A stretch of DNA of 50,160 nucleotides. It comes from Vibrio sp. PID17_43. GTDB taxonomy: Bacteria; Pseudomonadota; Gammaproteobacteria; Enterobacterales; Vibrionaceae. Made by a program: the position numbers and the translations under genes. Below are positions 37,593 to 45,258 of this stretch, piece by piece (position 1 is the stretch's first letter; each line of letters starts with the position of its first letter). The stretch lies in NCBI RefSeq assembly GCF_002608565.1, contig NZ_LIXM01000028.1, positions 1-50,160 of the forward strand, in the 5' to 3' direction. The notes beneath the pieces were generated by a model. It was not told the DNA's origin. It made no database searches and saw only the letters and a list, made by a program, of their open reading frames with translations.

Positions 37593-38789
37593 ATGAAGAA
37601 AAGACTACTCTCAGTGCTGGCTTTTTCTGCCAGCCTTTTTTTATCGTCTCAGTCGTTCGCGAAAGAGAAAGATTCCGCATTTGTTCCATTCTATTTCACT
37701 ACCGAGACGCTCGGAAGTACGATAGGCGTGGCAGGTGTTGCAAAAGGAGTGGGTCAACCACAAGCGGCGCTGTTTGGTATGGGGCTATATTCGGAGAAAG
37801 ACAGCTACGTCGGTTTTTTATCGGCATTTAATTACGCTCTTTCTTCTCATTGGTTGTTCAGCACACAGATGTACCGAACCCGTTTTAATGACAATCCCTA
37901 TTACTTGGGAAGTCAGGGTAATAATAATTCATCAACACAAAACAAAACCATTGCTAATGGGGAAGAGCAGAACTATAAGTTGGAGTTCAAATACCTCTTA
38001 CCATGGGGGAACGTGCGTGAGTACGGATTACTTGGTGCGTTTCAACCCGTTCGTGATGTCAGCTTTGCTTCACCAGTCGAGTCAGGTGTGAGCTCATTGG
38101 TATTCACACCTTTCTACTCTTCCCGAGAGTTAGATATTTATAGTAGAAATAATGAAGAAGCGAGCGGGTTTATTCTGACGTTTGATTGGGATAACCGCGA
38201 TAGCGTGCGCAACACAACTCGTGGTTCGCACACTTCTTTAGACCTTACTACCGGAGCGAATAGTTGGCGGTCAGAAGATTTATGGCTAAAGTGGGAGTTC
38301 CAAAAAAGTCATTATTACTCCTTTGGTTCTCTTGGTGATTGGTTCGATCAGCAAGTGTTGGCATTGGATTTTTATACTGCAGATACACCAACATGGAATC
38401 AGTGTGATGGTGGCGTGTGCAGTCGGCCACCGGAACAAGATCAAGTCCGCTTAGGAGGTTTGTATCGACTACGTGGTTACACCGCAGGTCGATATCACGG
38501 CCGCAGTGCAATTCACTATTCTGCTGAATACCGCGTATTACCGGATTGGCAGCCGCTAGATGATATTCCCCTGCTCAACTATTACGATCTGCCTTGGTGG
38601 CAATGGGTAGCGTTTTTTGAAGTTGGACGAGTCGCAGATGACTATGATCTAAAAACACTGCATGAAGAGATGAAGTGGAGCGTCGGTGGGGCGGTACGCT
38701 TCCAAGTAGAAGGGATTGTGGTTCGTGCTGAAATGGCAAAAGGCGCAGACGAAGGCACTTTCCGAGTGATGATCAACCAACCTTTCTAA
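37593..38789 (+). CDS. Outer-membrane beta-barrel protein, Omp85/BamA-like barrel without POTRA domains
   Basis: The 398-residue product has a signal peptide (about 23 residues, ending SFA). It is otherwise made of barrel-like strands: many aromatic and Gly pairs, and a C-terminal strand FRVMINQPF ending in Phe. The LGGLYRLRGYTAGRYHGR stretch (about residues 290-307) resembles the RGY/RGF loop of Omp85 and D15 surface-antigen barrels. There is no room for the usual periplasmic POTRA repeats. It starts 3 bases after the alr stop, so it is probably cotranscribed. Function is unknown, and the Omp85 assignment rests on pattern, not on a database search. Confidence 0.72.
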   Translation: MKKRLLSVLAFSASLFLSSQSFAKEKDSAFVPFYFTTETLGSTIGVAGVAKGVGQPQAALFGMGLYSEKDSYVGFLSAFNYALSSHWLFSTQMYRTRFNDNPYYLGSQGNNNSSTQNKTIANGEEQNYKLEFKYLLPWGNVREYGLLGAFQPVRDVSFASPVESGVSSLVFTPFYSSRELDIYSRNNEEASGFILTFDWDNRDSVRNTTRGSHTSLDLTTGANSWRSEDLWLKWEFQKSHYYSFGSLGDWFDQQVLALDFYTADTPTWNQCDGGVCSRPPEQDQVRLGGLYRLRGYTAGRYHGRSAIHYSAEYRVLPDWQPLDDIPLLNYYDLPWWQWVAFFEVGRVADDYDLKTLHEEMKWSVGGAVRFQVEGIVVRAEMAKGADEGTFRVMINQPF

Positions 38790-38806
38790 ATTGAGATAAA
38801 ACAAAG

Positions 38807-38832
38807 GCTAACCCCGTGGTTAGCATTTTTTT
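38807..38832. terminator. Terminator after the barrel gene
   Basis: GCTAACC pairs with GGTTAGC around CCGT and is followed by ATTTTTTT. It overlaps the last base pairs of convergent yjbQ. Confidence 0.85.
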
Positions 38833-39259
38833 ATCTGAACTCTTCACCATTGATGGTCGCGATAATGCAGCGCTTACCCCCAGAATATCGGTGCTCCCCC
38901 AAGTAAATACCCTGCCATGTGCCTAATGCTAATCGACCGTTTTGGATAGGAATCGTCACACTGTTGCCAAGTAATGATGCTTTTATGTGAGCAGGCATAT
39001 CATCATCGCCTTCGTAGGTATGTTGGTAGTAGGGTGCTCGCTCAGGAACAAACTTGTTGAAGTGGGCTTCCATATCCATTCGTACGGTTGGATCGGCGTT
39101 TTCGTTTAAGGTCAAACTGGCCGAGGTGTGCTGAATAAATAGATGTAACAAACCGACTGAAAGCGATTGAATTTCTGGTAATTGTTGTTCAATTTCATCA
39201 GTGATGAGGTGAAAACCACGACATCGTGCTTTCAGTTGCAGTGTTCTTTGTGCCCACAT
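38831..39259 (-). CDS. yjbQ: YjbQ / UPF0047 family protein
   Basis: The 142-residue protein belongs to the YjbQ family of small cytoplasmic proteins; some members have been reported to show weak thiamine-phosphate synthase activity, but the true role is uncertain. Family landmarks are visible: [16 protein letters not shown] near residue 44, [11 protein letters not shown] near 62, the HIKASLLG stretch near 91, and [12 protein letters not shown] near 113. The ATG follows GGAACG on the minus strand. It is alone between the barrel gene and pgi. Confidence 0.9.
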   Translation of the reverse strand: MWAQRTLQLKARCRGFHLITDEIEQQLPEIQSLSVGLLHLFIQHTSASLTLNENADPTVRMDMEAHFNKFVPERAPYYQHTYEGDDDMPAHIKASLLGNSVTIPIQNGRLALGTWQGIYLGEHRYSGGKRCIIATINGEEFR

Positions 39260-39564
39260 ATGCGTTCCTTTGGAAGAATGTGAATTGGTGTCTATCCTAA
39301 TCCAATTAGAGTCAACAATTAGTTAATGGTATGATTCTTAGCATCATAAATGAATTGTTTAAATTCGAAACAGGGAACGTGACCTAACTCAATGTGAGAG
39401 TAAAAGCTCTCCGTCATAATTGATGCCTGAAAAAAAATTACAAGACTTGTTTTGTGGCAATTTGCCCAAACATCTAATTTATATACATTTTGCTAAATCG
39501 GGGATTCCACAGTTTTCTCTAGACTGTCAGGAATAGAACCTACTGTAACATCGGGATAAAGACC
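39260..39564. other. Intergenic region between yjbQ and pgi
   Basis: No gene is seen in 305 bases. A small hairpin (GAGAG-TAAAAG-CTCTC, 39396-39411) lacks a T run. A modest sigma-70 candidate for pgi is TTGCCC at 39462-39467 with TACATT at 39484-39489 (16-base spacer). The pgi ribosome binding site is weak (GGGATAAAG). Confidence 0.4.
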
Positions 39565-41217
39565 ATGTTGAAAAATATCAATCCAACGCAAACTCAAGCT
39601 TGGCAAGCGCTAACAGCGCATTTCGAATCTGCACAAGATATGGATATGAAAGAGCTATTTGCTCAAGACGCGGCTCGTTTTGACAAATTCTCTGCACGTT
39701 TCGGCTCAGATATTCTAGTCGATTACTCAAAGAACCTAGTCAACGAAGAAACTCTGCAGCATCTATTCGCACTTGCGAACGAAACTGAGCTTAAGTCAGC
39801 GATTGAAGCGATGTTCAGTGGTGAAGCAATCAACAAAACAGAAGAACGCGCTGTTCTTCACACCGCACTACGTAATCGTTCGAACAAGCCTGTAATGGTT
39901 GACGGCGAAGACGTAATGCCAGCGGTAAACGCGGTTCTTGAGAAGATTAAATCATTCACTGAGCGTGTCATCGGCGGTGAGTGGAAAGGTTACACAGGTA
40001 AAGCAATCACAGATATCGTCAATATCGGCATCGGCGGCTCTGACCTTGGTCCTTACATGGTGACGGAAGCACTGGCACCATACAAAAATCACCTAAACCT
40101 ACACTTCGTTTCTAACGTTGATGGTACTCATATTGTTGAGACTCTGAAGAAAGTCGATCCAGAGACAACGCTATTTTTGATCGCGTCTAAGACGTTCACA
40201 ACTCAAGAAACCATGACCAACGCGCACTCTGCACGTGATTGGTTCCTAGCAACTGCTGGCGATCAAGCACACGTTGCTAAGCACTTCGCTGCGCTATCGA
40301 CTAACGCTCCAGCGGTATCTGAGTTCGGTATCGACACGGACAACATGTTTGAGTTCTGGGACTGGGTTGGCGGTCGTTACTCTCTCTGGTCAGCAATCGG
40401 TCTTTCAATTGCACTAGCCGTTGGCTACGAAAACTTTATTGAGCTTCTAGATGGCGCCCATGAGATGGATAACCACTTCGTGTCGACAGGCTTAGAAAGC
40501 AACATTCCAGTGATTCTTGCTCTAATCGGTATTTGGTACAACAACTTCCACGGTGCTGAGTCAGAAGCAATTCTACCTTACGACCAGTACATGCACCGTT
40601 TCGCTGCGTACTTCCAGCAAGGTAACATGGAATCTAACGGTAAGTACGTTGACCGTGAAGGTAACGCAGTAACTTATCAAACAGGTCCTATCATTTGGGG
40701 TGAACCTGGCACAAATGGTCAGCATGCGTTCTACCAGTTGATCCACCAAGGCACAAAGTTGATCCCATGTGACTTCATTGCACCAGCAATCAGCCACAAT
40801 CCAGCGAGCGACCACCACCAAAAACTGATGTCTAACTTCTTTGCACAAACAGAAGCATTGGCATTTGGTAAGTCTGCAGAAACAGTGAAAGCAGAATTTG
40901 CGCAGGCAGGTAAGAGCGAAGAAGAGATGGCATCTCTAGTACCATTCAAAGTATTTGAAGGTAACCGCCCAACGAACTCTATCCTAGTTAAGCAAATCAC
41001 ACCTCGCACGCTAGGCAACCTGATCGCAATGTACGAGCACAAAATCTTCGTTCAAGGCGTTATCTGGAATATCTTCAGCTTCGACCAATGGGGTGTTGAG
41101 CTAGGAAAACAACTAGCGAACCAAATCCTACCTGAGCTAGCAGATGAATCAGAAATCAGCTCACACGACAGCTCTACAAATGGTCTGATCAACGCGTTTA
41201 AAGCGTTCAAAGCTTAA
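39565..41217 (+). CDS. pgi: Glucose-6-phosphate isomerase
   Basis: Pgi interconverts glucose-6-phosphate and fructose-6-phosphate in glycolysis. The 550-residue protein (549 in E. coli) shows [14 protein letters not shown] near residue 152, the first family signature around [10 protein letters not shown] and [13 protein letters not shown] near 187-220, and the second signature [18 protein letters not shown] near 495. Codon choice is biased toward that of highly expressed genes. It is monocistronic, with its own terminator. Confidence 0.97.
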   Translation: MLKNINPTQTQAWQALTAHFESAQDMDMKELFAQDAARFDKFSARFGSDILVDYSKNLVNEETLQHLFALANETELKSAIEAMFSGEAINKTEERAVLHTALRNRSNKPVMVDGEDVMPAVNAVLEKIKSFTERVIGGEWKGYTGKAITDIVNIGIGGSDLGPYMVTEALAPYKNHLNLHFVSNVDGTHIVETLKKVDPETTLFLIASKTFTTQETMTNAHSARDWFLATAGDQAHVAKHFAALSTNAPAVSEFGIDTDNMFEFWDWVGGRYSLWSAIGLSIALAVGYENFIELLDGAHEMDNHFVSTGLESNIPVILALIGIWYNNFHGAESEAILPYDQYMHRFAAYFQQGNMESNGKYVDREGNAVTYQTGPIIWGEPGTNGQHAFYQLIHQGTKLIPCDFIAPAISHNPASDHHQKLMSNFFAQTEALAFGKSAETVKAEFAQAGKSEEEMASLVPFKVFEGNRPTNSILVKQITPRTLGNLIAMYEHKIFVQGVIWNIFSFDQWGVELGKQLANQILPELADESEISSHDSSTNGLINAFKAFKA

Positions 41218-41234
41218 TGTTTGAATAGAAAAAC

Positions 41235-41261
41235 AAAGGTCAGCAAACGCTGACCTTTTTT
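41235..41261 (+). terminator. Terminator of pgi
   Basis: AAAGGTCAGC pairs with GCTGACCTTT around AAAC and is followed by a T run. Confidence 0.92.
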
Positions 41262-41280
41262 ATTACCTGAGGCAGAAATA

Positions 41281-41310
41281 AAATAGGTTGGCACTGACCA
41301 ACCTGTTTTT
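41281..41310. terminator. Second hairpin between pgi and cheX
   Basis: AGGTTGG pairs with CCAACCT around CACTGA. The minus-strand tail ATTTTATTT suits cheX and the plus-strand tail GTTTTTCTTTT could back up the pgi terminator. Confidence 0.7.
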
Positions 41311-41313
41311 CTT

Positions 41314-41775
41314 TTATTCGAAACAAATCTCGATGAAGGCATTTCCCCACTGTGAAGAGAAAGGCATGATGATGATGGAGCCTTCACATTTGTGGCGAAT
41401 AGTATGACCTTTGCCTGATACAACAATCGGTGTTGCCATATCAAAATCGAAGCCACTTTCAGCAAGAATACGCTTTGCACCACCAGTCACCATGTTGGTG
41501 ATCTCACCAACCATGTCGGTCACTTCTTCGTTCACGCCATTTGGACGTTCGCCAAGCATGTTTTGCATGATTTCTAGTGCTAATGCTTCATCAAAGGTAA
41601 TTGACATTGAGCCACGTGTTTGTGGACCAACCATACCGATAAGGCCAGAAACGTCCCCTCGTGCGATCTCATCTTTCTTGATTCGCGGTTTTTGTGGCTT
41701 CAGTTCTAGAGAGGCCATAGTTTTTAGAACATTCATTAAAGAAGCTAAAAACGGGTTTACAAATTCAGCGCGCAT
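41314..41775 (-). CDS. cheX: Chemotaxis phosphatase CheX
   Basis: CheX proteins dephosphorylate the response regulator CheY-P. The 153-residue product has the CheC/CheX phosphatase signature ExxN at Glu91-Asn94 within VTDMVGEITNMVTGGAK, and the usual pattern of a beta-sheet platform with a long helix. The N terminus begins MRAEFVNPFLASLMNVL, as in other CheX proteins. It stands apart from any chemotaxis cluster, 28 bases downstream of zur on the same strand, so the two may be cotranscribed. Its partner CheY must be encoded elsewhere. Confidence 0.88.
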   Translation of the reverse strand: MRAEFVNPFLASLMNVLKTMASLELKPQKPRIKKDEIARGDVSGLIGMVGPQTRGSMSITFDEALALEIMQNMLGERPNGVNEEVTDMVGEITNMVTGGAKRILAESGFDFDMATPIVVSGKGHTIRHKCEGSIIIMPFSSQWGNAFIEICFE

Positions 41776-41802
41776 AACGTTCTTCTATCTATCTTTTTTT
41801 GT

Positions 41803-42249
41803 CTACGAGGAACATGCCTGGCATTCACCGTGGGTTTCAATAACTTGATTTGTTAACTTGAATCCGTGTTTCTCGGCGTTATTGGCTAACAAGGATATCA
41901 GCGTCTCGTCTTCAAGTTCAACGACATCACCACATTTATCGCAAATTAACAGTTGAAAAAAATGTTGTTGAGTGTTGAAAGAGCAGCAAGTGATAAAGCT
42001 GTTTGTTGACTCGACTCGATGGATAAAACCTTGCTCTAAAAGAAAATCTAACGCTCGATAAACGGTTGGTGGCTTCGCCTGAGGTTCACTCTTTTTAAGT
42101 TGCTCCAATAGCTCATACGCACTCGAAGCGCGGCGGTGAGAACAAATCAGTTCAAAAACGCGTCTGCGTTGTGGAGTCAGCCTAACGCCACGTTCCACGC
42201 ATGTACGCTCAATTTGTTCAATGATTTTTGAGTCCAAATCTTTCACCAT
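41803..42249 (-). CDS. zur: Zinc uptake regulator Zur (Fur family)
   Basis: Zur represses zinc uptake genes when zinc is plentiful. The 148-residue protein has a winged helix with RLTPQRRRVFELICSHRRA (about residues 23-41) and the QAKPPTVYRALDFLLEQGF recognition region near 58, nearly identical to E. coli Zur. The dimer domain holds two structural-zinc pairs, CDKC and CQAC. I start it at ATG 42249; a GTG 14 codons earlier would add sequence not found in the family and lies inside a strong inverted repeat. cheX follows downstream. Confidence 0.92.
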   Translation of the reverse strand: MVKDLDSKIIEQIERTCVERGVRLTPQRRRVFELICSHRRASSAYELLEQLKKSEPQAKPPTVYRALDFLLEQGFIHRVESTNSFITCCSFNTQQHFFQLLICDKCGDVVELEDETLISLLANNAEKHGFKLTNQVIETHGECQACSS

Positions 42250-42641
42250 AACTATCGGACGTGCTTGATGATAAAGCACTTCAATATGCACTTTGTGCAG
42301 AAGCGCTTTATTTTACCCATAATCAGAACGAAAATCATGAAATAAAGCAAGTCCGCGAGGGAGGGATGCGCTGTGGATATCAGAGAACGAGAGACCAGTG
42401 CAGAAATCAGGCAGCCATAAGCGGATTCATGGCGCTCCCACAGGGGCGTTGCCTTGGCTAGCGTAGTTTGTGATGATTTTGGTGTAGAACTACTCGAACC
42501 TTACTCGTCGCCATATCTGAAAACTCAGTCGTTCTTGCTGAAACTAGCACCTAGAGGGTACTTGGGTATACAATACCCGACTTAATTTTTTGAGTGCACA
42601 ATGCGCTCTTACTTGGCAACGTAAAAACGGGTGTTTATATC
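42250..42641. other. Intergenic region between zur and dusA with a zur-leader dyad
   Basis: No credible gene is seen. On the zur side a 37-base inverted repeat occupies 42273-42309 (described separately). On the dusA side GGGTAT-ACA-ATACCC (about 42564-42578) overlaps a TATACAAT that could be the dusA -10 element. The middle, about 42320-42550, has no feature I recognise, and I see no duplicated attachment sequence suggesting an element was ever inserted at dusA. Confidence 0.45.
42273..42309. repeat. Nested inverted repeat in the zur leader
   Basis: The arms AAAGCACTTC and GAAGCGCTTT (one G-T wobble) enclose a second perfect dyad TGCAC-TTT-GTGCA. In the zur transcript this would fold as a ten-pair stem, a four-base bulge, a five-pair stem and a three-base loop, ending 23 bases before the zur ATG. 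Confidence 0.8.
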
Positions 42642-43622
42642 ATGACTCATTCTTGCAGGCTCTCTGTAGCACCAATGTTGGATTGGACCGATCGTCATTG
42701 TCGCTACTTCCATCGCTTAATGACCAAAGAAACCCTGCTGTATACCGAAATGGTAACCACAGGCGCGATCATTCATGGAAAAGGGGATTTCCTTGCTTAC
42801 AACGAAGAAGAGCATCCGTTAGCGCTTCAATTGGGTGGCTCAAACCCTGAAGATTTGGCGAAGTGTGCCAAGCTAGCTCAAGAACGCGGCTATGATGAGA
42901 TCAACCTAAATGTGGGTTGTCCGTCTGACCGAGTTCAAAACGGTCGCTTTGGTGCGTGTCTGATGGCAGAGCCCCAATTGGTGGCTGACTGTGTAGCAGC
43001 GATGAAGGACGTGGTTGATGTTCCAGTGACGGTAAAAACACGTATTGGTATCGACGACCAAGACTCTTATGAGTTCCTCACTGACTTTGTATCGATTGTG
43101 TCTGAAAAAGGCGGCTGTGAGCAATTCACTATTCACGCGCGTAAAGCGTGGCTGAGTGGCTTGAGCCCGAAAGAAAACCGTGAAATACCACCATTGGATT
43201 ACCCGCGCGCTTACCAGTTGAAGAAAGACTTCTCTCATCTCACTATCGCTGTGAATGGCGGTGTGAAGTCATTAGAAGAAGCAAAAGAACATCTACAACA
43301 TTTAGACGGTGTGATGATCGGTCGTGAGGCGTATCAAAGCCCTTATCTGCTTGCATCAGTAGACCAAGAGCTGTTTGGCTCGAATGCGCCAGTGAAGAAA
43401 CGCAGTGAAATTGTCGAAGAGATGTATCCTTACATTGAAGCGCAATTGGCAAAAGGTGCTTACATCGGGCACATTACTCGTCATATGTTGGGCTTGTTTC
43501 AAAACATGCCGGGTGCACGTCAATGGCGTCGCCACATCAGTGAAAACGCGCATAAGCCAGGCTCTGGTCTAGAAGTACTGCAAGATGCACTAGCGAAAAT
43601 TCCGAAAGAACTGAATGTGTAA
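42642..43622 (+). CDS. dusA: tRNA-dihydrouridine synthase A
   Basis: DusA reduces uridines to dihydrouridine in the D-loop of tRNA (U20/U20a in E. coli), using FMN and NADPH. The 326-residue protein starts [20 protein letters not shown]. The catalytic cysteine is Cys93 in [19 protein letters not shown], and [16 protein letters not shown] near residue 166 is specific for the DusA subgroup. A GTG 16 codons earlier keeps the frame open but lacks family similarity. The 3' end of dusA is a known integration hot spot, but here the gene is intact and followed by its normal neighbour pspG. Confidence 0.94.
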   Translation: MTHSCRLSVAPMLDWTDRHCRYFHRLMTKETLLYTEMVTTGAIIHGKGDFLAYNEEEHPLALQLGGSNPEDLAKCAKLAQERGYDEINLNVGCPSDRVQNGRFGACLMAEPQLVADCVAAMKDVVDVPVTVKTRIGIDDQDSYEFLTDFVSIVSEKGGCEQFTIHARKAWLSGLSPKENREIPPLDYPRAYQLKKDFSHLTIAVNGGVKSLEEAKEHLQHLDGVMIGREAYQSPYLLASVDQELFGSNAPVKKRSEIVEEMYPYIEAQLAKGAYIGHITRHMLGLFQNMPGARQWRRHISENAHKPGSGLEVLQDALAKIPKELNV

Positions 43623-43665
43623 AATTCACCAGTGGTTGGTTAGAATTGCCAAGTGATGAATATGT

Positions 43666-43705
43666 AAGCCAGAGTGCAGAAGTGCCTCTGGCTTTATTTT
43701 TTCTT
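43666..43705 (+). terminator. Terminator of dusA
   Basis: AAGCCAGAG pairs with CTCTGGCTT around an 11-base loop and is followed by TATTTTTTCTTTT. Confidence 0.87.
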
Positions 43706-43737
43706 TTAGATCATTAATTTAGTTTCATTTGAAAAAG

Positions 43738-43755
43738 TTGGTATAGAACCTGCTG
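43738..43755 (+). promoter_or_regulatory. Sigma-54-type promoter of pspG
   Basis: TTGGTATAGAACCTGCTG contains the invariant GG (43740-43741) and GC (43752-43753) exactly ten bases apart. That is the -24/-12 signature of RpoN promoters. It lies about 30 bases before the pspG ATG, and pspG is known to be driven by sigma-54 and PspF in enterobacteria. Confidence 0.75.
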
Positions 43756-43785
43756 TAATAACACTAAAACAAAGGAGAAGTGATT

Positions 43786-44001
43786 ATGTTGGAGCTTATC
43801 TTTATTTTAGTGTTCGCCGCGACATTGTTGGTAACAGGTATCACAATGATGACGGTATTCGCCGCAACAGGTATCGCATTGGTGGTGATGTTCCTACTTG
43901 GCATGGTTGGTGCTGTATTGAAACTGTTACCTTGGTTGATAGTCATTGCTCTAGGTATATGGTTCTTTAAAAGTGTTGTTGCCCAACCGCGTTATAAGTA
44001 A
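43786..44001 (+). CDS. pspG: Phage shock protein G (envelope stress)
   Basis: PspG is a small inner-membrane member of the phage-shock regulon, induced on damage to the membrane. The 71-residue protein starts MLELIFILVFAATLLVTGI after AAAGGAG at ideal spacing; a GTG two codons earlier overlaps that region and is rejected. Two or three hydrophobic helices fill residues 3-62, with the family's LKLLPWLIVIALGIWF near residue 45. The position downstream of dusA is the same as in E. coli, and a sigma-54-type promoter precedes it. Confidence 0.9.
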   Translation: MLELIFILVFAATLLVTGITMMTVFAATGIALVVMFLLGMVGAVLKLLPWLIVIALGIWFFKSVVAQPRYK

Positions 44002-44100
44002 CGGATTGTCGAGATTTAGTTGATAGAGGGCTGTGAGAGTATGGTAGTATTTCTTACATGCCCTTAATGTTGAAATCAGCTATCTCGGAGTAAAAATTAC

Positions 44101-44763
44101 ATGACAAATAAAGCGACCCTCGCTTTAGCGACACTATCGTTGGCCGCGTCTTTCCCTCTTTTTGCACAAGAGTCTTCTTTGACGACGAAAGTCGGTGCAG
44201 AAGTTTGGGTTGCGGATACCAAAGTTAATGAAGTAAGAAGAGATAGCAATACAACAGGGTCTTTCTACGCAGCGGTAGAGCATGACGTAAAATACGTGCC
44301 CAATGCTCGTCTTCGTTATTCCAGCATTGATGCAGATTTTATGGGCTTTGATAAGCTTGACCTCACTCTTTACTACCAAATTCTTGAGCATGATTTGTTG
44401 CACTTTGATGCGGGCCTAACGTTTAGCAACTTAAGTGATACTAAATACACTGATGCAGGGACTAACGTTCGTACGGAAGAGTTCGATGAACTGATTTGGG
44501 CTTGGTACGGCTACGCCGAAATCACGGTGCCAAACACCAATTTTGATGTGATTGGTGAAATGAACTTTGGTGATAACAAAGGCATTAAGAGCACGGACTT
44601 AATGGCAGGCATACAGTACCGTATTCCTTTCCAAGAGTCTCAATTGGCTTTGCGTGGTGGTTACCGTGTAATTGACCTAGAGTCAGAAGAGTTTTTATCA
44701 GATTTAGGTAAAGAGTTTATCTTTGCCAATGGCTTTTTCGCGAGTGTAGAATTCTCATTTTAA
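44101..44763 (+). CDS. Small outer-membrane beta-barrel protein (TIGR04219-like)
   Basis: The 220-residue product has a signal peptide of about 22 residues (ending LFA) and then a series of amphipathic strands: SFYAAVEHDVKYVPNARLRY, LDLTLYYQILEHDLLHFDAGL, GYAEITVP and ALRGGYRVID. It ends in the strand GFFASVEFSF, whose terminal Phe is typical of barrel proteins recognised by BamA. The pattern fits a family of roughly 220-250-residue barrels of marine gammaproteobacteria. No function is known to me. It is a single gene with its own terminator. Confidence 0.78.
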   Translation: MTNKATLALATLSLAASFPLFAQESSLTTKVGAEVWVADTKVNEVRRDSNTTGSFYAAVEHDVKYVPNARLRYSSIDADFMGFDKLDLTLYYQILEHDLLHFDAGLTFSNLSDTKYTDAGTNVRTEEFDELIWAWYGYAEITVPNTNFDVIGEMNFGDNKGIKSTDLMAGIQYRIPFQESQLALRGGYRVIDLESEEFLSDLGKEFIFANGFFASVEFSF

Positions 44764-44786
44764 GTTAGCTCAAGATACTTCTTTTA

Positions 44787-44818
44787 AAACGTCGCCTTAT
44801 AAGCGGCGTTTTTTTTAT
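44787..44818 (+). terminator. Terminator after the small barrel gene
   Basis: AAACGTCGC pairs with GCGGCGTTT (one wobble) around CTTATAA and is followed by eight T residues. Confidence 0.9.
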
Positions 44819-44911
44819 ATCACTTCATTATACTTATTCGAAATACTCGCCTAACTTCGCAGAGTTGGGCCATGCTTATCTAGTGTTAAACGCTAGGAGC
44901 TGAGGCTTACG

Positions 44912-45142
44912 ATGACTATAAATGAACTAAGACATCTATTTCGTGAAAAACAGCTTGTAGAGGCCATCATCGAGCCTGCAATGCAAGAAGGTGGTTGGGT
45001 CGTGGAATTTCGTCACGCACAAGGCGGATTTGTTTTTCTCACTGATACCCATGGTGAGGAGTGTCTGTATGATGATCTCGATACGGCATCCAAGTCGGCA
45101 ATGGCAGTGGGCTTTCAACAGGTACGCATCGAAGATCGTTGA
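44912..45142 (+). CDS. Small conserved-looking protein of unknown function
   Basis: The 76-residue product is soluble and acidic, with no signal peptide or membrane helix. It begins with a helix (MTINELRHLFREKQLVEAII) and continues with alternating strands (GGWVVEFRHAQGGFVFLTD) and a final helix-strand (SKSAMAVGFQQVRIED). It looks like a compact alpha-beta fold of about 75 residues. GAGG six bases before the ATG supports real translation. It is 116 bases upstream of cysJ, after a terminator, so it may share a promoter with cysJIH or be independent. I do not recognise the family. Codon use and reading-frame integrity argue for a real gene. Confidence 0.75.
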   Translation: MTINELRHLFREKQLVEAIIEPAMQEGGWVVEFRHAQGGFVFLTDTHGEECLYDDLDTASKSAMAVGFQQVRIEDR

Positions 45143-45258
45143 GTGTAACGCAGAGGGGCTTACTTCCAAAAAGTTATAAAGCATTCACTTCTATTCTTTC
45201 TTGTTATTAAAGAGAGTGGTTAATCTATAGTCACGCAATGAATAGGGATGTCGTGACA

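Noticed and set aside
39396..39411. Hairpin GAGAG-TAAAAG-CTCTC upstream of pgi considered as a small-RNA terminator
   Set aside because: The stem is only five pairs and no T run follows; there is no promoter context supporting an RNA gene.
42320..42641. A possible integrated element or attachment site next to dusA
   Set aside because: dusA is a known integration site, but the gene and its normal neighbour pspG are intact and I see no integrase or duplicated attachment sequence.
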